Shown here one piece after another: positions 11,723 to 23,088 of a stretch of 64,000 bases of DNA (within the stretch, counting starts at the first letter, position 1; every line of letters begins with the position of its first letter). This stretch comes from Maratus speciosus (taxonomy: Eukaryota > Arthropoda > Arachnida > Araneae > Salticidae), in NCBI GenBank assembly GCA_963932465.1, contig OZ010786.1, forward strand, positions 600,149,038 to 600,213,037, written 5' to 3'. The position numbers and the translations under genes were made by a program. The notes below the pieces were generated by a model that saw only the letters and a list, made by a program, of their open reading frames with translations, did no database searches and was not told the DNA's origin.

Positions 11723-13406
11723 CAGGGTTGTCGGCTGGCTTTTTTTGATTTTAACCACTTAAAAAAAGCCGGCTTTTATTTTTAAAAGTTGGTTTACAGT
11801 TAATTTGTTTTAAATTTGGATCAATTAATTTTTAATACACTTATAAATATTTTCTACTAAAAAAATTATAAATTTCTATTAAATTTTGTCAAATAAATAA
11901 GTCTTTATAACTGCTAGATGGCAACTGTGAAGGCATTATGTCTGAAAAAAAAAAAATTATAAATATTGAAAAGGATATAAGTTAGACTCCAAACTGGTAT
12001 TTTGAAATTCTATATTACATAGCTCCACATATACTACACATTTTAAAGATTATATTTAATTAAACAATGCCAAAATGTAGCACATCAAAATGGAAACATT
12101 CTTATCGGTCCATATGAAGAGATTAAGCTATAAATGTTAAAAGAGAAATTATAAAGGATATAATATTTGAGGAGAGTTTGGTAGGTAAGTGTATAAAAAA
12201 TAGAGCATTTAAGCAGGGGAAAAAAAAAAAAAAATCTAAATAAAATTTTGAAAATCTTATTGCTAAACATATTCATGCATATACTACTCATAATGTTTTT
12301 AATAGTGAGAAATGGTGTTTTTATTACATGACTATGTATAATTTTAAATGTTTACTAAAAATAAAATAAGACTTGTATATTAATAGTTTTTAAAATTAAG
12401 TAACCATTGTCCTCTTCAATTTTATAAAGCAGTAAAAATGAAAACATTGGGAAGGGAAATTAAAGGTCAGTGTAAACCAGATAAAGCAGCTAGTATGGCC
12501 CTTTTAAAATTTAGCTGACATATTTGCCAGTAGCGCCAACTTATATGAGACAATGGGGCGCAAGGCCACCCAATAATTTGATTTCTCTGCCAACCCAATT
12601 TCAACTGATTTATTTTTTTATTTCTTTAATTGCTGAAATGAAATTTGGTTTTATTAACGTTCTCAAAATAATTTTGTTTGGAAAATAGTAAGGACATCAA
12701 TTAGACTTACAGGAGCACTGAAAACCCCTTCAGTGGATGTATAGTTATATTTCTCACGAAAACAAACTTCCTGCATATTTTGCCATCTGTTTTTGATGTC
12801 TTGAATTGATAAGGCACTTAGGTGACTAAAATGTATGCTTTTCTTGACCTTTAGTTTTTTGCACTTTTGATATTTAGCGATTTCAATGTTATCTAAAGTA
12901 AATATTAATATATTTATAAGGAAAAACTCATAAGAATATAATTTGATAAAATTATAATAATTGAAAAATTTGCTTAAAAAAATAATTCGGAATTATGTGT
13001 AGCCTCCCCTTTCTTTCTGTATACACATACAAACTAAGGAGAAAAAATTATATATCATATGTTATTTTACTCGCATTTTTGAGCCCACCCAATATTTTGA
13101 AAAGTTGGCACTACTGATATTTGCAATTCTGACTACAAATCAGTAGCAAAACTATCTAAGTTTTATTCCAGTAATAATGTCGTCATTATTCAGAAATTGG
13201 GTTACTTATTAAACTCTAGATCAATTAATTGTCATTAAAACTAATTAAAAACACTTTAAAATGTGTAGTTTAATATTACAATGCTTCACTTTATAAAAGC
13301 TAATTATGGCCAAAAAGGCCAATTTTGGCCAAAGAAAGCCAGTTAAAACCAATAAAAGCCACCGGCGTGGCTTTTTTAAATTTTAGCTGGCTTTTTTGCA
13401 ACCCTG
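11723..13406. mobile_element. hAT element nested in the pogo-like element
   Basis: It starts CAGGGTTG and ends CAACCCTG, and is flanked by a perfect 8-bp duplication GCCTATAG (11715-11722 and 13407-13414). Both ends carry GGCTGGCTTTTT-like sequence in inverted orientation. The interior is AT-rich with AAAAGCC/GGCTTTT words and no readable transposase, so it is non-autonomous. The perfect duplication makes the boundaries secure. Confidence 0.85.
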
Positions 13407-13540
13407 GCCTATAGCAACAATGGCTGTCGCCTCGAATGATCCATATTTATACACAGAAATTGTAACACAAACCAGACATAACAATTTTCTCTACATTACA
13501 TATATATTACTTTTGAAAATGCAATCACAGTTACATCCAT

Positions 13541-13616
13541 GTCTTACCCAGGGACTCGAACCCGGCCCCTCAGCGTGACAGCAGCCTACGCTTACTGACC
13601 ACGCCACCGGGCGACA
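13541..13616 (-). ncRNA. tRNA-derived segment (SINE head or tRNA pseudogene)
   Basis: On the minus strand this reads as a tRNA-like module. An A-box-like TGGCGTGGTCAGTAAGCG lies at 13606-13589, then a perfect B box GGTTCGAGTCCC at 13562-13551, with spacing as in a tRNA. The acceptor arms pair only partly, so a functional tRNA is unlikely. The AT-rich sequence downstream on the minus strand could be the body of a tRNA-derived SINE. An internal RNA polymerase III promoter is the likely activity. Confidence 0.5.
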
Positions 13617-13931
13617 TGGCTCGGTTAACAGAAACCTCGATTAATCGAGGCTCTACTGTATATAAATTTTTGTACTTCTGTGTAATAATTGCATCACCTA
13701 CATTAAAGTTGAGAGTACAGCAGTTAAGTGGGTATTTTTCATTTAGTAAAGCAGACAGAAATTTCGGTTGGGGCATAAAATAAAATTTTGAAAATAATTT
13801 TTTTGACAAGGTTTTAATGTCGATATATTAAAAAACTGATTGTCCCATTAGAAAACTTAAAGTACACAGGTATGATTTGCTATTTTTTTGTTTTTCCATA
13901 TTTTGGTTAGTTAAGCGGATCAGGTGGGTGC

Positions 13932-13934
<3 letters not shown>

Positions 13935-13972
<38 letters not shown>

Positions 13973-13974
13973 GG
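13935..13974. repeat. A30-G10 homopolymer tract
   Basis: Thirty A residues are followed directly by ten G residues. The reading frame that crosses it has a poly-lysine start and is not credible as a gene. Confidence 0.9.
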
Positions 13975-14113
13975 AAATTGACCATTAGATTTTCACTGCT
14001 AGCTTACTCTGGAATAGCTACTGCAGACCATTTTGAGAATTTTATTTTTTTCAAAATTAATAATAAAGAATCTAATGAATCTAATTCAGAAACTGGCTTA
14101 GCTGCAGTCACAG

Positions 14114-15445
14114 AGGTACAGTCATTGAAAAACAAATGTAAACACCCTCTATTAACTCTGCAGCAAATTATTGCAGAAGAAAGTTACTGGTACCAAACGA
14201 TTGGAAATAGTCACTATTAAATGATGTATATAAAATTGCTTAGGGTGCCATCTATGTATCAAAACAAACTCAAACTTTGTTTTTTTTCAATAGCAATACC
14301 CAAGTTTGACACCATAAATAAATTCTACACCCTTCAATTAATCTAAATACAAATTTTCATGAAATTTGTTTGATTAGTTTGAGAAATTATTTTTAAATGA
14401 GCATTGTACCTAAATTGAAGTTCAATATTCAATTGTTGAAATGCTACAGAACCAAAACAGACTAAGTCACTTATATTACCAATATGACTGTTTCACTCAC
14501 TTAACATGTTTCGTCTATTGCCAGCCAATATTTCAATAAAATGGTTAAAAATGTATTTTTTTCAAATTATGCTTTTTTGCACATCATAGACCATCTTAAA
14601 TCATCATTTTGACATTTTTAAAGCATAATTTGAAAACTGCTTGTAAGAAAATTTTGAATTCGCATAAAACAGAACATAATAAATGAGGACGTGAGTTTCA
14701 AAACTCACATTATCCAGAAAATCAAATTTTGGGAAATTGCGAAAAACTTCTAGCTATGTCCATTGCTTTTCATTGTAAACCCAGATTTTACAATGGCAAA
14801 AACACAGGATAAAACTAGTTTTTTTGCAGATTGTTTGTGTTTTTTCGATGCAGGTTTACCAATAGAATAGATTGATAGAGAAAACATGATTTTTGAAATT
14901 TTGGATAAGGCGAGTTTTGAAACTCACATCATCGAATATAAATCTATGAAAAAATTGTAAGTTACAATACATATTTTTTTCGAATATTAATTTCATAATT
15001 CATATTATAAAAATTTTAACATTACAAATTCAATGTATTTATGTTTGGGTTTTTTTAGTATTATAACCACAGAAAAAATTATCACATTAGGATTATAATT
15101 TCAGGAGATATTAATGAAAACATGAAAATGTAATTTAATATTAGAAGCTCTAAATTTTGAATGTTTATAATTCAAAAACTTATCATCCAAATGACTTGAA
15201 TTTTCATATCTAGGCATAGTTTAAACCAAAGATTTAAAATATATTGTCAAAATTGGGTGTTGCCATTGAAAAAAAACAAAGTTTGGTCTGGATTTGATTT
15301 GTGGATGCCCCCTAAGAAAATTTTACATGCATCATTTAAAAGTAGACTTTATTTCCACTTGTTTGGTACCAGTAACTTTCGTCTACAATAATTTTTTTCA
15401 GAGTTATAGTAAGGGGTGTTTACTTTTTTTTTCATGACTGTACCT
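14114..15445. mobile_element. Element with about 200-bp terminal inverted repeats
   Basis: The left arm 14114-14310 and right arm 15247-15445 align as reverse complements with moderate divergence. Shared landmarks are AGGTACAGTCAT at the outer edge, GTAAACACC, GAAAGTTACTGGTACCAAAC, AAACTTTGTTTTTTTTCAA and CA(A/C)ACCCAA. No clear target duplication is visible and no transposase is readable. A 98-residue frame from 13924 overlaps the left arm and is an artefact of it. Confidence 0.55.
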
Positions 15446-16191
15446 TCCTGCCAAATCTTTTAGCTCTGCATGCAGCAATCTTTTTAGAACACAGCCCGAG
15501 CCCTCCTTCCCATGCACACAGACAAACTTCTTTCTTTATTATTATAGATAAATGAATAATCAACTATTTAAATTTACTCTCCTCTCCAGAAATTTCACTT
15601 CCTCTTTCCTTTTGCCTCTCCCAGTACACAAATAAACTATACATATATATGTAAAACTCTTTGTTAAAAAAAACAAAGTCTGCCTTATTTGTTATATCTT
15701 AGTAACAATAAATTATCAATAATCTAAATTACCCCACTCTAAAATTTTTTCGTCCCCAAGATTATGAAGTTAAAAATCTTTAAAACTCTTTATTTAAAAA
15801 AAAAAATCTTCTACTCTATTTGCTGCTTCCAAGTAACAATAAATAATTATCTAAATTATCCCACCTCTCTAGCACATAATTTAAAGTCTTCAAAACTCTA
15901 TTTAAAAAAAAAAAAAAAAAAAAAAAAATCTATCCTGTTTGTTATTTTGCAGTAATGTTAAATATCGGACATCTAAATACTTCCCTTCTCTCATGAAATT
16001 TCTGCACTGTTCCTTTTCCCTCCCATATTAAAGGAGAGATTTTTAGGTATGTTTGGGAAGGACAAAGTAAAAATTTTCTTCTTATTTTATAGTTTGTCTG
16101 TTCTCACACCCTGCATATAAGGAAATATTTTTATGAAGTGTTATTCATATCAAATTTACATATTTTAATAGATCATATTGTATCTTTTCAG
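15446..16191. other. Sequence immediately upstream of UGGT coding exon 1
   Basis: T- and A-rich, with an A tract at about 15903-15927. It ends in a good 3' splice site (ATCTTTTCAG, 16182-16191). It is therefore the 3' end of an intron that separates an unseen non-coding exon from the first coding exon. Confidence 0.5.
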
Positions 16192-16197
16192 GTTACA

Positions 16198-16340
16198 ATG
16201 GCATATTTATTTAAGTCATATCTTGTATATACTACTTGTCTTTATCTTTTAAAATTGTGCTGGGCACAAAATGTACAAAAATCTGTATCTATAGTTTTAG
16301 ATTCTAAATGGCTTGAAACACCACTTCATATAGAAGCCAG
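16198..16340 (+). CDS. Uggt: UGGT coding exon 1 (start codon, signal peptide)
   Basis: First coding exon of UDP-glucose:glycoprotein glucosyltransferase, the ER-lumen folding sensor that re-glucosylates N-glycans of misfolded glycoproteins for another calnexin/calreticulin cycle. The exon opens after TTTTCAG with GTTACA then ATG at 16198, and ends at 16340 before GTAAAT. It encodes 47 codons plus 2 bases. The N-terminus has a hydrophobic run (about residues 8-22) ending CWA, a plausible signal peptide. The following VSIVLDSKWLETPLHIEA matches the family pattern after the signal peptide (human UGGT1 has T(T/S)LTTKWFSTPLLLEA in this place). The split codon AG/T is completed by the exon at 27368. 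Catalytic and sensor domains lie beyond the window. Confidence 0.85.
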
Positions 16341-16410
16341 GTAAATTTTATTATACATATGCTTTTAATTGTGATTCATATTTACTTTGTTGACTTTAAA
16401 AATTGTTTAA

Positions 16411-17033
16411 CCCATGCAGCACTAAGATCAAAATATTACTTAAATGCCTAAGATAGGGTCATTTTGACCCCATAGGTTATTATAATGTTTAGGCCAGAAA
16501 ACTGATCAAAAGATAAAATATAGACATAATACTAGCAATCAAGATTTATTAGAAAGAGGAAAATGTAATTTCCACAATATTACGAATATTTAAATTAGCA
16601 CAAAAACTCAAGTAGAAAAAAAGCAATAACATTTTATAAGAAGTAATGGTAGCAATGCATTTTAAATGCCTTCAGTTCTCCTGCTCTTCTTTCTGGCAAT
16701 CAAGATACAAAATAACACATGAAATAGGACTTTACACATAAACTGTCTGCATTTGTTGCACTTCTGAGAATATTGGGTGTCATGATAGAAAGCTTTCATT
16801 TATTCCTTGGGACAAGATGGGGTCAGTGTGACCTCATTCGCAATTTCGACAAATAAAGAAACAACAACAATAAAAAAATTAACTGTGCAACACGTACTAA
16901 GTAGACAAAATTATGGAAGAGATCTTTATAGGAGAATTCCTAGTAAATAATCCTTGTTCCATATTCTTAAATGGAAAAAAACTGCAAAATATCCGAATGG
17001 GGTCAAATTGTCCCCATCTTAGTATTGCAAGGG
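16411..17033. mobile_element. piggyBac-like MITE (TTAA-flanked)
   Basis: Flanked by TTAA on both sides (16407-16410 and 17034-17037). The termini are CCCATGCAGCACTAAGAT and, on the other strand, CCCTTGCAATACTAAGAT, 18-bp inverted repeats with three mismatches. Palindromic GGGGTCA/TGACCCC words sit close inside both ends. TTAA duplication with CCC-starting termini is the signature of piggyBac-type elements. Non-coding, 623 bp, inserted in the intron only 70 bp after the 5' splice site. Confidence 0.75.
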
Positions 17034-17178
17034 TTAATGGTTGTTTGAACAAAATGATTAATTTAATTTAAGTTTATGTTAATTAAATCACATTCATGAT
17101 TTCAGTACTTATGTATTAGCCATGCCAGGAAGATGAGGCCAGAAATGATGGCCAATCAAATTTACTTATGGGGTTTCT

Positions 17179-18911
17179 CAGGGTTCCTATGCAACTGGAA
17201 AACAGGAAATTGCAGGGAAAATGAAATATGTTCAAAAAGCATTGGAAAAGTCAGGGATTTTTTTATTTTATTTTTTTATGAGCTATCATAAGTTAAGATT
17301 CTTCTGCGGTCTGATGTTTAGCTGCAAAAAAAATTCCAATTTTACAGTTGCAAGTAGAATTTTCACTAAATTCACATTTTTAACACAAATATGTTTTAAC
17401 TGTACAAATTTGTCAACAAATAGGCAATACCTCTGCGAAAGAAATGTTGAGCCCTGTTAACTGTGATGAGATATTAATATTTAAATAAGAAAAAGGAAAA
17501 ATAAAATTATGAAGCAAGTAAAAAAGAAAAGCTGTAGCTGAAATTAAAATGTTAAAAAACAAAATCAAAAGACAAAAAATTGAAACTTGCACAACAAATT
17601 GCTTCTGAAGCATCACAAATGATATGACGGCAGAACTGTCTAAAAACAGATATGTTACTTTTCCGCGAAAACGCGAATTCCGCTTTTTCGGCAGTGAATT
17701 TTATTATCTCTGGGATCGATGCAAATATGCATTAAAATTTGTTGACATTTTTAATAGAGGGGGGGGGGGGGGGATTAGCGTGAATGGATGTAATACAACA
17801 AAAACGCGAGTATGAACCGTGCCAAATTGAGCAAATTTCTTCAACCGATCGCGGAAAAATGCAAATTTCTTCAAAGAATCGCAGGAAAAGTGCAAATTTC
17901 TTCAAAGGATCGCGGGGAAAAATACGACTTCCACCAAAGGATCGCTGGAAAAACGCGATTTTCATCAAAGGATTGCAGAAAAAAGCGTATTTTGCCAAAG
18001 GATCTTGTAAAATATGTGAATTTCGGCGAAAGATCATGCAAAATACGCGAATTTTGGCGAAAGATCGTATAATAGCGAATTTCTTTGAAAGGTCGTGGAA
18101 AAAACGTGAAATTCGTCGAAGGATCGCGAAAAAAGAATGTGAATTTTGTCAAAGAATCGCAAAAAAATGCGATTTTCGTCGGATGATAAAAAAATGGATC
18201 TTTGGTGAAAGATCATGGAAAATGCATGATTTTTGGCAAAAGATCGTGGAAAACATGCTATTTTTGACAAATGATCGTAGTAAATGCGTGAATTTCTTCA
18301 AAATATTGCAGAAAAAACACGAATTTCTTCGAAAGATTGCAGAAAAACGCGATTTTCGTCAAGTGGTCGGGGAAAAACACTAATTTTGTCAATGTATCGC
18401 AGAAAAAGCTCAAATTTCATCTGAATGCTGCGAAAAAATGTGAATTTCGTCAAAATTCCATTAGGCCGTGAAAGTTCAGCTTTTTTTTTTGCTGAGCCTG
18501 TACCATGTCTGTAAAAAAAATTGAATGTTTAATATGTGCAAATTCAGTTATGTAAATAAAAAAGTTACTTTGAATTCATCTCAGTTGTATTTTAATTCTT
18601 TTTTGTTTAATTGCTGTTAATGTTTTATCATTTTTTATATTTTAAATATCAAATGATGTAGTTTTTGTTTCACTTTTATGTTATTTTCATTTTTAGAGGT
18701 AAATTTTACATTTAATTCTTATTAATGTATCAATGTATTCTCTTTTGCTGTATAACTTTAATCATCAAGACCTAGAATTGTAATTCGTATTTCTAAAAAT
18801 GTCGTGAATAGTCAGGGAATTGTTGGAAATATGGTATGAAAAAGTCAAGAAATTTTGTCATTCAGATACTACAGGTGCTATTCAGATGATTCAGGTGCTA
18901 CATGAATCCTG
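17179..18911. mobile_element. Possible hAT-like carrier of the 31-bp minisatellite
   Basis: The left end CAGGGTTCCTATGCAACTGG and the right end CAGGTGCTACATGAATCCTG are roughly inverted. Similar words (TCAGGGAATT, GGAAAAGTCAGG) lie inside both ends, and a related solo sequence is at 2380-2490. The presumed 8-bp duplications (GGGTTTCT and GTTTTCTG) do not match well, so the boundaries are tentative. The minisatellite array 17812-18455 fills the middle. Confidence 0.3.
17812..18455. repeat. Minisatellite array, unit about 31 bp (about 20 units)
   Basis: Diverged tandem copies of a unit near TCAAAGGATCGCGGAAAAA followed by CGCGAATTTC. Spacing is about 28-33 bases because the A run varies. Open frames run through the array on both strands (up to 199 residues) because the unit has few stops; their repetitive K/R/F-rich products are not genes. 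The same unit occurs at 26496-26660 and, in opposite orientation, at 47225-47985. Confidence 0.85.
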
Positions 18912-18920
18912 GTTTTCTGA

Positions 18921-20603
18921 TTTCAAATCACTTTAACACTGCTCGCGAATTATTAAGCCTATTTAAAGTTGTAACCAGTACTTAGGGACCTAGCTACAAA
19001 AAAAAATTCTGGGGGGTGGGGGGGGGGGGGGGTGTGTGTTAAATTTTTCCCAACTTATAATTCAAAAATTCCCCAACGTGAAACAAATTGCTCTATTTTC
19101 CAACTAAAATGATATGTTCAATTCAATGCGTGTTTAATGATAATGATACTTATACGCAAAGAAAAAAAAAATTTCTTTCCAAGAAAAATGCTGAAACTAA
19201 AAACATAAATATTATAATTATTGGTGCGTTTAATGAAGTTTTTGTCTTCAATTGTGTATGAGTCATAATCGTACTTCATATGATGAAAATAGCCTCATAT
19301 TTTTAGATTTTTGAGAAAGGAACCATGTTTTGGAGGAAATGTATTAGAGACACTGTTGATGGACAACACACAACAGTAGAGAAATTCAGGTCTGGTAAAT
19401 GTATGATATTTTCATAGCACAGAAAAACATAATGAGAAATTGAGTCTGGCTGCTTTTTGTATTTCTTTTGAAAGTTTAACTATTTTACTGTTACAGAACT
19501 CAGAAAAATAGTCAGCAAAACAATATTTTTTTTTGTACTTTTTATTTAAAAAAAGGAAAAAGCGTTTCAAAAAATCTATAATTTCCCAACTCTAAGCCTA
19601 ATTTTCCCAAGTTCACATATATTGGGGGGGGGGAGAGCTCCCCCCCCATAACCCCTCATCGGGGTTATGGGGTGCCTCTGGGGTGCCTCTCTGGGGTAGC
19701 CTCTGCCAGTGTTGTAGTCGTAAAAAAAGCAGAGAGTATATGCTATAGCTTTATTTGAGAAAAAGTGGGTATGTGGAGCTTTTTTTTTAAATCCAGAAGG
19801 TATGTGGCATATACCTCCATATACCCTCCACTACACGTAAGTATTAAAATTAATATCAATGGCTCATTTATTATTCAAATTTTAAGCAAGGAATCTTAAA
19901 TATATCGTAAAACTAAAATGAATCTAAAGAAAAGGCGTCTGAATAAAATTATTAAAAAATAAATATCTCCTTTGTAAACAATGTTGAATTCAGACACTTT
20001 TCTCCGGGAGGGATATCTGTGACTCCAGGGTCAGACATTATAGAGTTCTGGGGGGTGGGGGAGAGAATTGCTCTTTTTGATAACTAAAAACACAAAATCT
20101 CAAATCTTCCCGGGAGGGGGACATCTCATTGCTCTCCGGCCACCCTCTGAATTCAACACTGTTTGTAAATATTGGTTTAATAAGTTAGCTAAAATCTATG
20201 GCTAAGTACTTGAAATTTGGACTTGCCAATGCAGGAATATAAGTTTATTGTGCTTGAGTTCTGTGAGTCTGCAAAAATATATTTAAACTATAATGCGTTT
20301 GTGAATGAGATTCTACTTCCCTCACATGAATTGTCCTTTCATATTCAAATATGCTATTTACATTTATGTACTACTATGCATCTCCACATAATACATAACT
20401 ATTAATCTACAATTTCATTTCATGGAAATGGGAACACTCGCATGTTTTTGGTGCAATAGTACATACCACATTCCTGCAAATAAAAAAATAGTTTGTTTCA
20501 ATTCTTTTGAAATCCTTCAAATGCATTTTTCAAAATATGAAATATAACATAATGTAGAAAGAAAATAAGTTAAAACACACGTCACAATAAAAAATATACA
20601 ATA
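18921..20603. other. Intron sequence, G-rich tracts, no gene
   Basis: No gene seen. G tracts lie at 19011-19032 and 19623-19632, and a CCCC/GGGG palindromic stretch at 19632-19672 is followed by a duplicated GGGGTGCCTCT. A dispersed repeat copy is at 19701-19840. G-rich CTGGGGGGTGGGG also recurs at 20047-20061. Confidence 0.5.
19701..19840. repeat. Dispersed repeat, copy 1 (copy 2 at 26237-26382)
   Basis: Shares ordered blocks with 26237-26382: AGTGTTGTAGTCGT versus AGTACTGTAGTTGT at the left, then AGAGTATATGCTA, AGCTTTA(T/C)TTGAGAAA, a GGAGCTT/TAGCTT block, and ATATACC near the right, ending CCCTCCACTAC versus CCCTTCAGTAT. About 140 bp. Both copies lie in the first UGGT coding intron. Probably a MITE or SINE fragment; the family is unknown. 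Confidence 0.5.
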
Positions 20604-21161
20604 GGGTGACTGAGCCAATAGTTGATTAAATAAGGTCGGTGCTACAGGGTTTATATTATATTTCCTTTAAGTTTTAGAAGTAAACTAACATAATTGCTAC
20701 AACCCTTAATGAATCTGCTATAATGAGCAAAAATGAAATCTGCTGAAATTAAATAGCAACTAAATTATAAGTAAATATCTTCTTTAATTGCCATTTTCCA
20801 AGTAGTTGGTCAATTGAAGAAATCAGTTGAAAATTCAAAAATTAATCTTTAAAATATCATGCTTAAACTGCGAGTCACAATAATTCATATAAAACAATTA
20901 TTTGAAATAAGCAAGATAGAAGTGGATTATTTTAATTTACCATAATTGTCTCCAACTAATCAAAAACTAAATTTTTACATTTTCTAATAAAAAAAATTCA
21001 TAAAATTGCTTCTCTTACAGCAGGCAGCTGGCAACAATGTGGCAACAGGTGCTCCAACATTCAAACAAAAATATCATGTCTAGTACCATGTATAAAACTC
21101 ATTTCCGTCTGAAATGGCCACAATATTTAAAAAATTTGATTAACTACTGGTGCAGTCACCC
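20604..21161. mobile_element. TA-flanked MITE with GGGTGACTG ends
   Basis: The termini GGGTGACTGAGCCAATAGTT and, on the other strand, GGGTGACTGCACCAGTAGTT match at most positions and lie next to TA at 20602-20603 and 21162-21163. Non-coding, 558 bp. A Tc1/mariner-type MITE is the simplest reading. Confidence 0.65.
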
Positions 21162-21767
21162 TATATATTGAAAGAAAAATATATGTAGAAAATAAAAAAA
21201 ATGGGTTACTGGCTACTGCAGTTAATATAATCATCACTATTATTAGAGCAGTATCTGACCTGGCATGGGTAATATATAGGGATTACAATCCCGGGATCCC
21301 GCATCATTTTTAATCCAGAAAATCCCGAGATCTTGTCTGCCAAATCCTGGGATTTTCGGGATTGACCTTTTTTTTAAATGAAGCAATATTCATCTGAAAT
21401 AAAAAGAAATATATTTATAGACTTTCTCTTTTGGAAAGAAAAAGAATTAATTTTTATGAAATTTATATATCCTTGAAAAAATATACATTTCAAGTATTTT
21501 TTACATATTTCAAAGCGATTAAATCGTTTAACATGAAAACCTTTTGACTTGCAAACAGATGTAACCCGTTCGGCTATTATTCGGGAACAATGAAATCATT
21601 TGTTTATTTCGATTTCGCCGCGTTTAGAAAGCTGGTCGTTTCAGCAACTGGGAATCACAAAATTTCGAATTAGAGTTTACTGATAAGCGTCGCATTTGAG
21701 TTTCATAGTCATTATTATGTGCTAACTTCTTTGCTTTTCGGGCGTTTATACCTATTTTGCTTTAAAG

Positions 21768-22492
21768 ATGTCTAATGAAAAGGATTTTGCAGCTCATGGG
21801 AAAGATAATGATACATCTTCAGTATGGCACTGCTATTTAAGGTCAAAAGATGAAAAAATTGCTAAACGCAAAGGATGTAGCCAAGTGCTTAAAACGTTAG
21901 GTGCATCGACTAAGGGTTGCATGCACATTTATCGACGAAACATGGTACTAAAGTTTAGAAAGAATTTAATACATCATCTCTTCCTTCCACACGTCAAGAT
22001 TGCATAGAACATGCATTGCTTTCTAAAAAGCGGAAAATAGAAGATTATTTTAGTAGTGATAAGGAATCACTGGATTTAATTTTATTGCGAATGACAGCTA
22101 AAGACTGTTTTTCATTTAACTTCAACTGAATTAAAAAACTTACTGATAGCTAAAGGCTATAAATGATTTGCCAAAATCTGCAGTATCAATTCGAAATCGT
22201 ATAGTGAACTATAATAAAAGAGTTAATTACAAGTGAAATACAAACTTTTAAAAATTCAGGAAAAAAATTTAGTTTGACTTTTGACGAATGGATATTTACT
22301 GCAAGCAAGCGATTTATGATTATTAATGCCCATTCAAGAAATTTAAATTTGAGCAAATTCAGTAATTTAGACCTTATGCGCATATATGGATCTTTTACAG
22401 CAAAAAAGTGCATTGAAATGCTAACAGAGTGCTTAAACGAATATGACATTTCCCATAAAACAGACAATGTCACAACTGGGACTTGGAGATGA
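21768..22492 (+). pseudogene. hAT transposase, decayed (BED finger plus catalytic-region fragment)
   Basis: Two pieces of a hAT transposase can be read. The first (21768-22007, 79 residues) looks like a BED zinc finger: VWHCYLRSKDEKIAKRKGC, then LKTLGASTKG and a degraded H-x-H part; some of the usual Cys/His ligands are missing. The second (22274-22492) contains TFDEWIFTASKRFMIINAHS and MRIYGSFTAKKCIEMLTECL. This corresponds to the hAT block with the first catalytic Asp (TFDEW) followed by a 'V/I-H-G-S' type segment. Between them lie frameshifts and stops (about 22008-22270). The C-terminal dimerisation region is not visible. It is bounded by the element ends at 21278 and 23748. Confidence 0.7.
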
Positions 22493-23088
22493 AACTTTAG
22501 ATGCCGTCATATTTCTTAGAACATATTTTCAAAGGAATACCGATTAGTTAGGAAACAGTGAACTATTCAAATAATCTTTTTTTTTTCACGAGGTACGTAA
22601 TAATTTTTTATATTATGCAACGTTTTCGAATTTTAACAGCTATTGCTATTTAGAAATTTAAACTATACATCTATGTATTATTTTATTCTATGTGTGTGTG
22701 TGTGCTAAGTTCTTTTATTTCAAGAAAAAAATCTTCATGTTAGGGAAAACCTTGCAATTGCAATATCCTAGAATTATAAACTTTAATTAAGTGGTTATGA
22801 GAATAATTCATAATTTAATTCGTGATATTAATTAGTTTTTAATATTGTAAATATTAAACAATTCAAAAACTTGTTTAACAGGAAATAAAAGAAATTATCT
22901 AGAAGATGAAGCATAGACATTTCATGTTTTTTTTTGTATTTTCAAACATCAACAGCGTATTTCTTTTAATTTTCAATTGTTCTAATTTATCCTATAAGTT
23001 TTGATAATTAATTGAAGTTAATTTTTTTAATTTGGTATATTTTCATATGTAAATTAGGCTGTAATTTTGCTTTGTCTTTTCTATAGTA

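Larger units (their letters stand above)
11240..13658. mobile_element. Pogo/Tigger-like element split by a hAT insertion
   Basis: The left end CAGTATAAACTCGATTATCC and the right end, read on the minus strand, CAGTAGAGCCTCGATTAATC are imperfect inverted repeats. TA duplications lie at 11238-11239 and 13659-13660. A GGTTAA(C/T)AGAAAC word follows at each end (near 11303 and 13622). Without the nested hAT (11723-13406 plus one 8-bp duplication) the original element would be about 0.73 kb. It also holds a tRNA-like segment at 13541-13616. Confidence 0.65.

Noticed and set aside
13541..13616. Functional tRNA gene
   Set aside because: A and B boxes are good but the acceptor stem does not pair and it lies inside a transposon; better called tRNA-derived.
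13924..14220. 98-residue frame
   Set aside because: It begins in a poly-A/poly-G tract (poly-lysine) and runs into an inverted repeat arm.
17758..17774. G tracts as telomere-like or regulatory G-quadruplex sites (also at 8870, 19011, 37315)
   Set aside because: Simple homopolymers without the spacing of repeated G-runs; likely polymerase slippage.
17784..18383. 199-residue open frame and several overlapping frames on both strands
   Set aside because: They lie in the 31-bp tandem array; any frame through a stop-poor repeat stays open. The peptide is periodic and has no domain.
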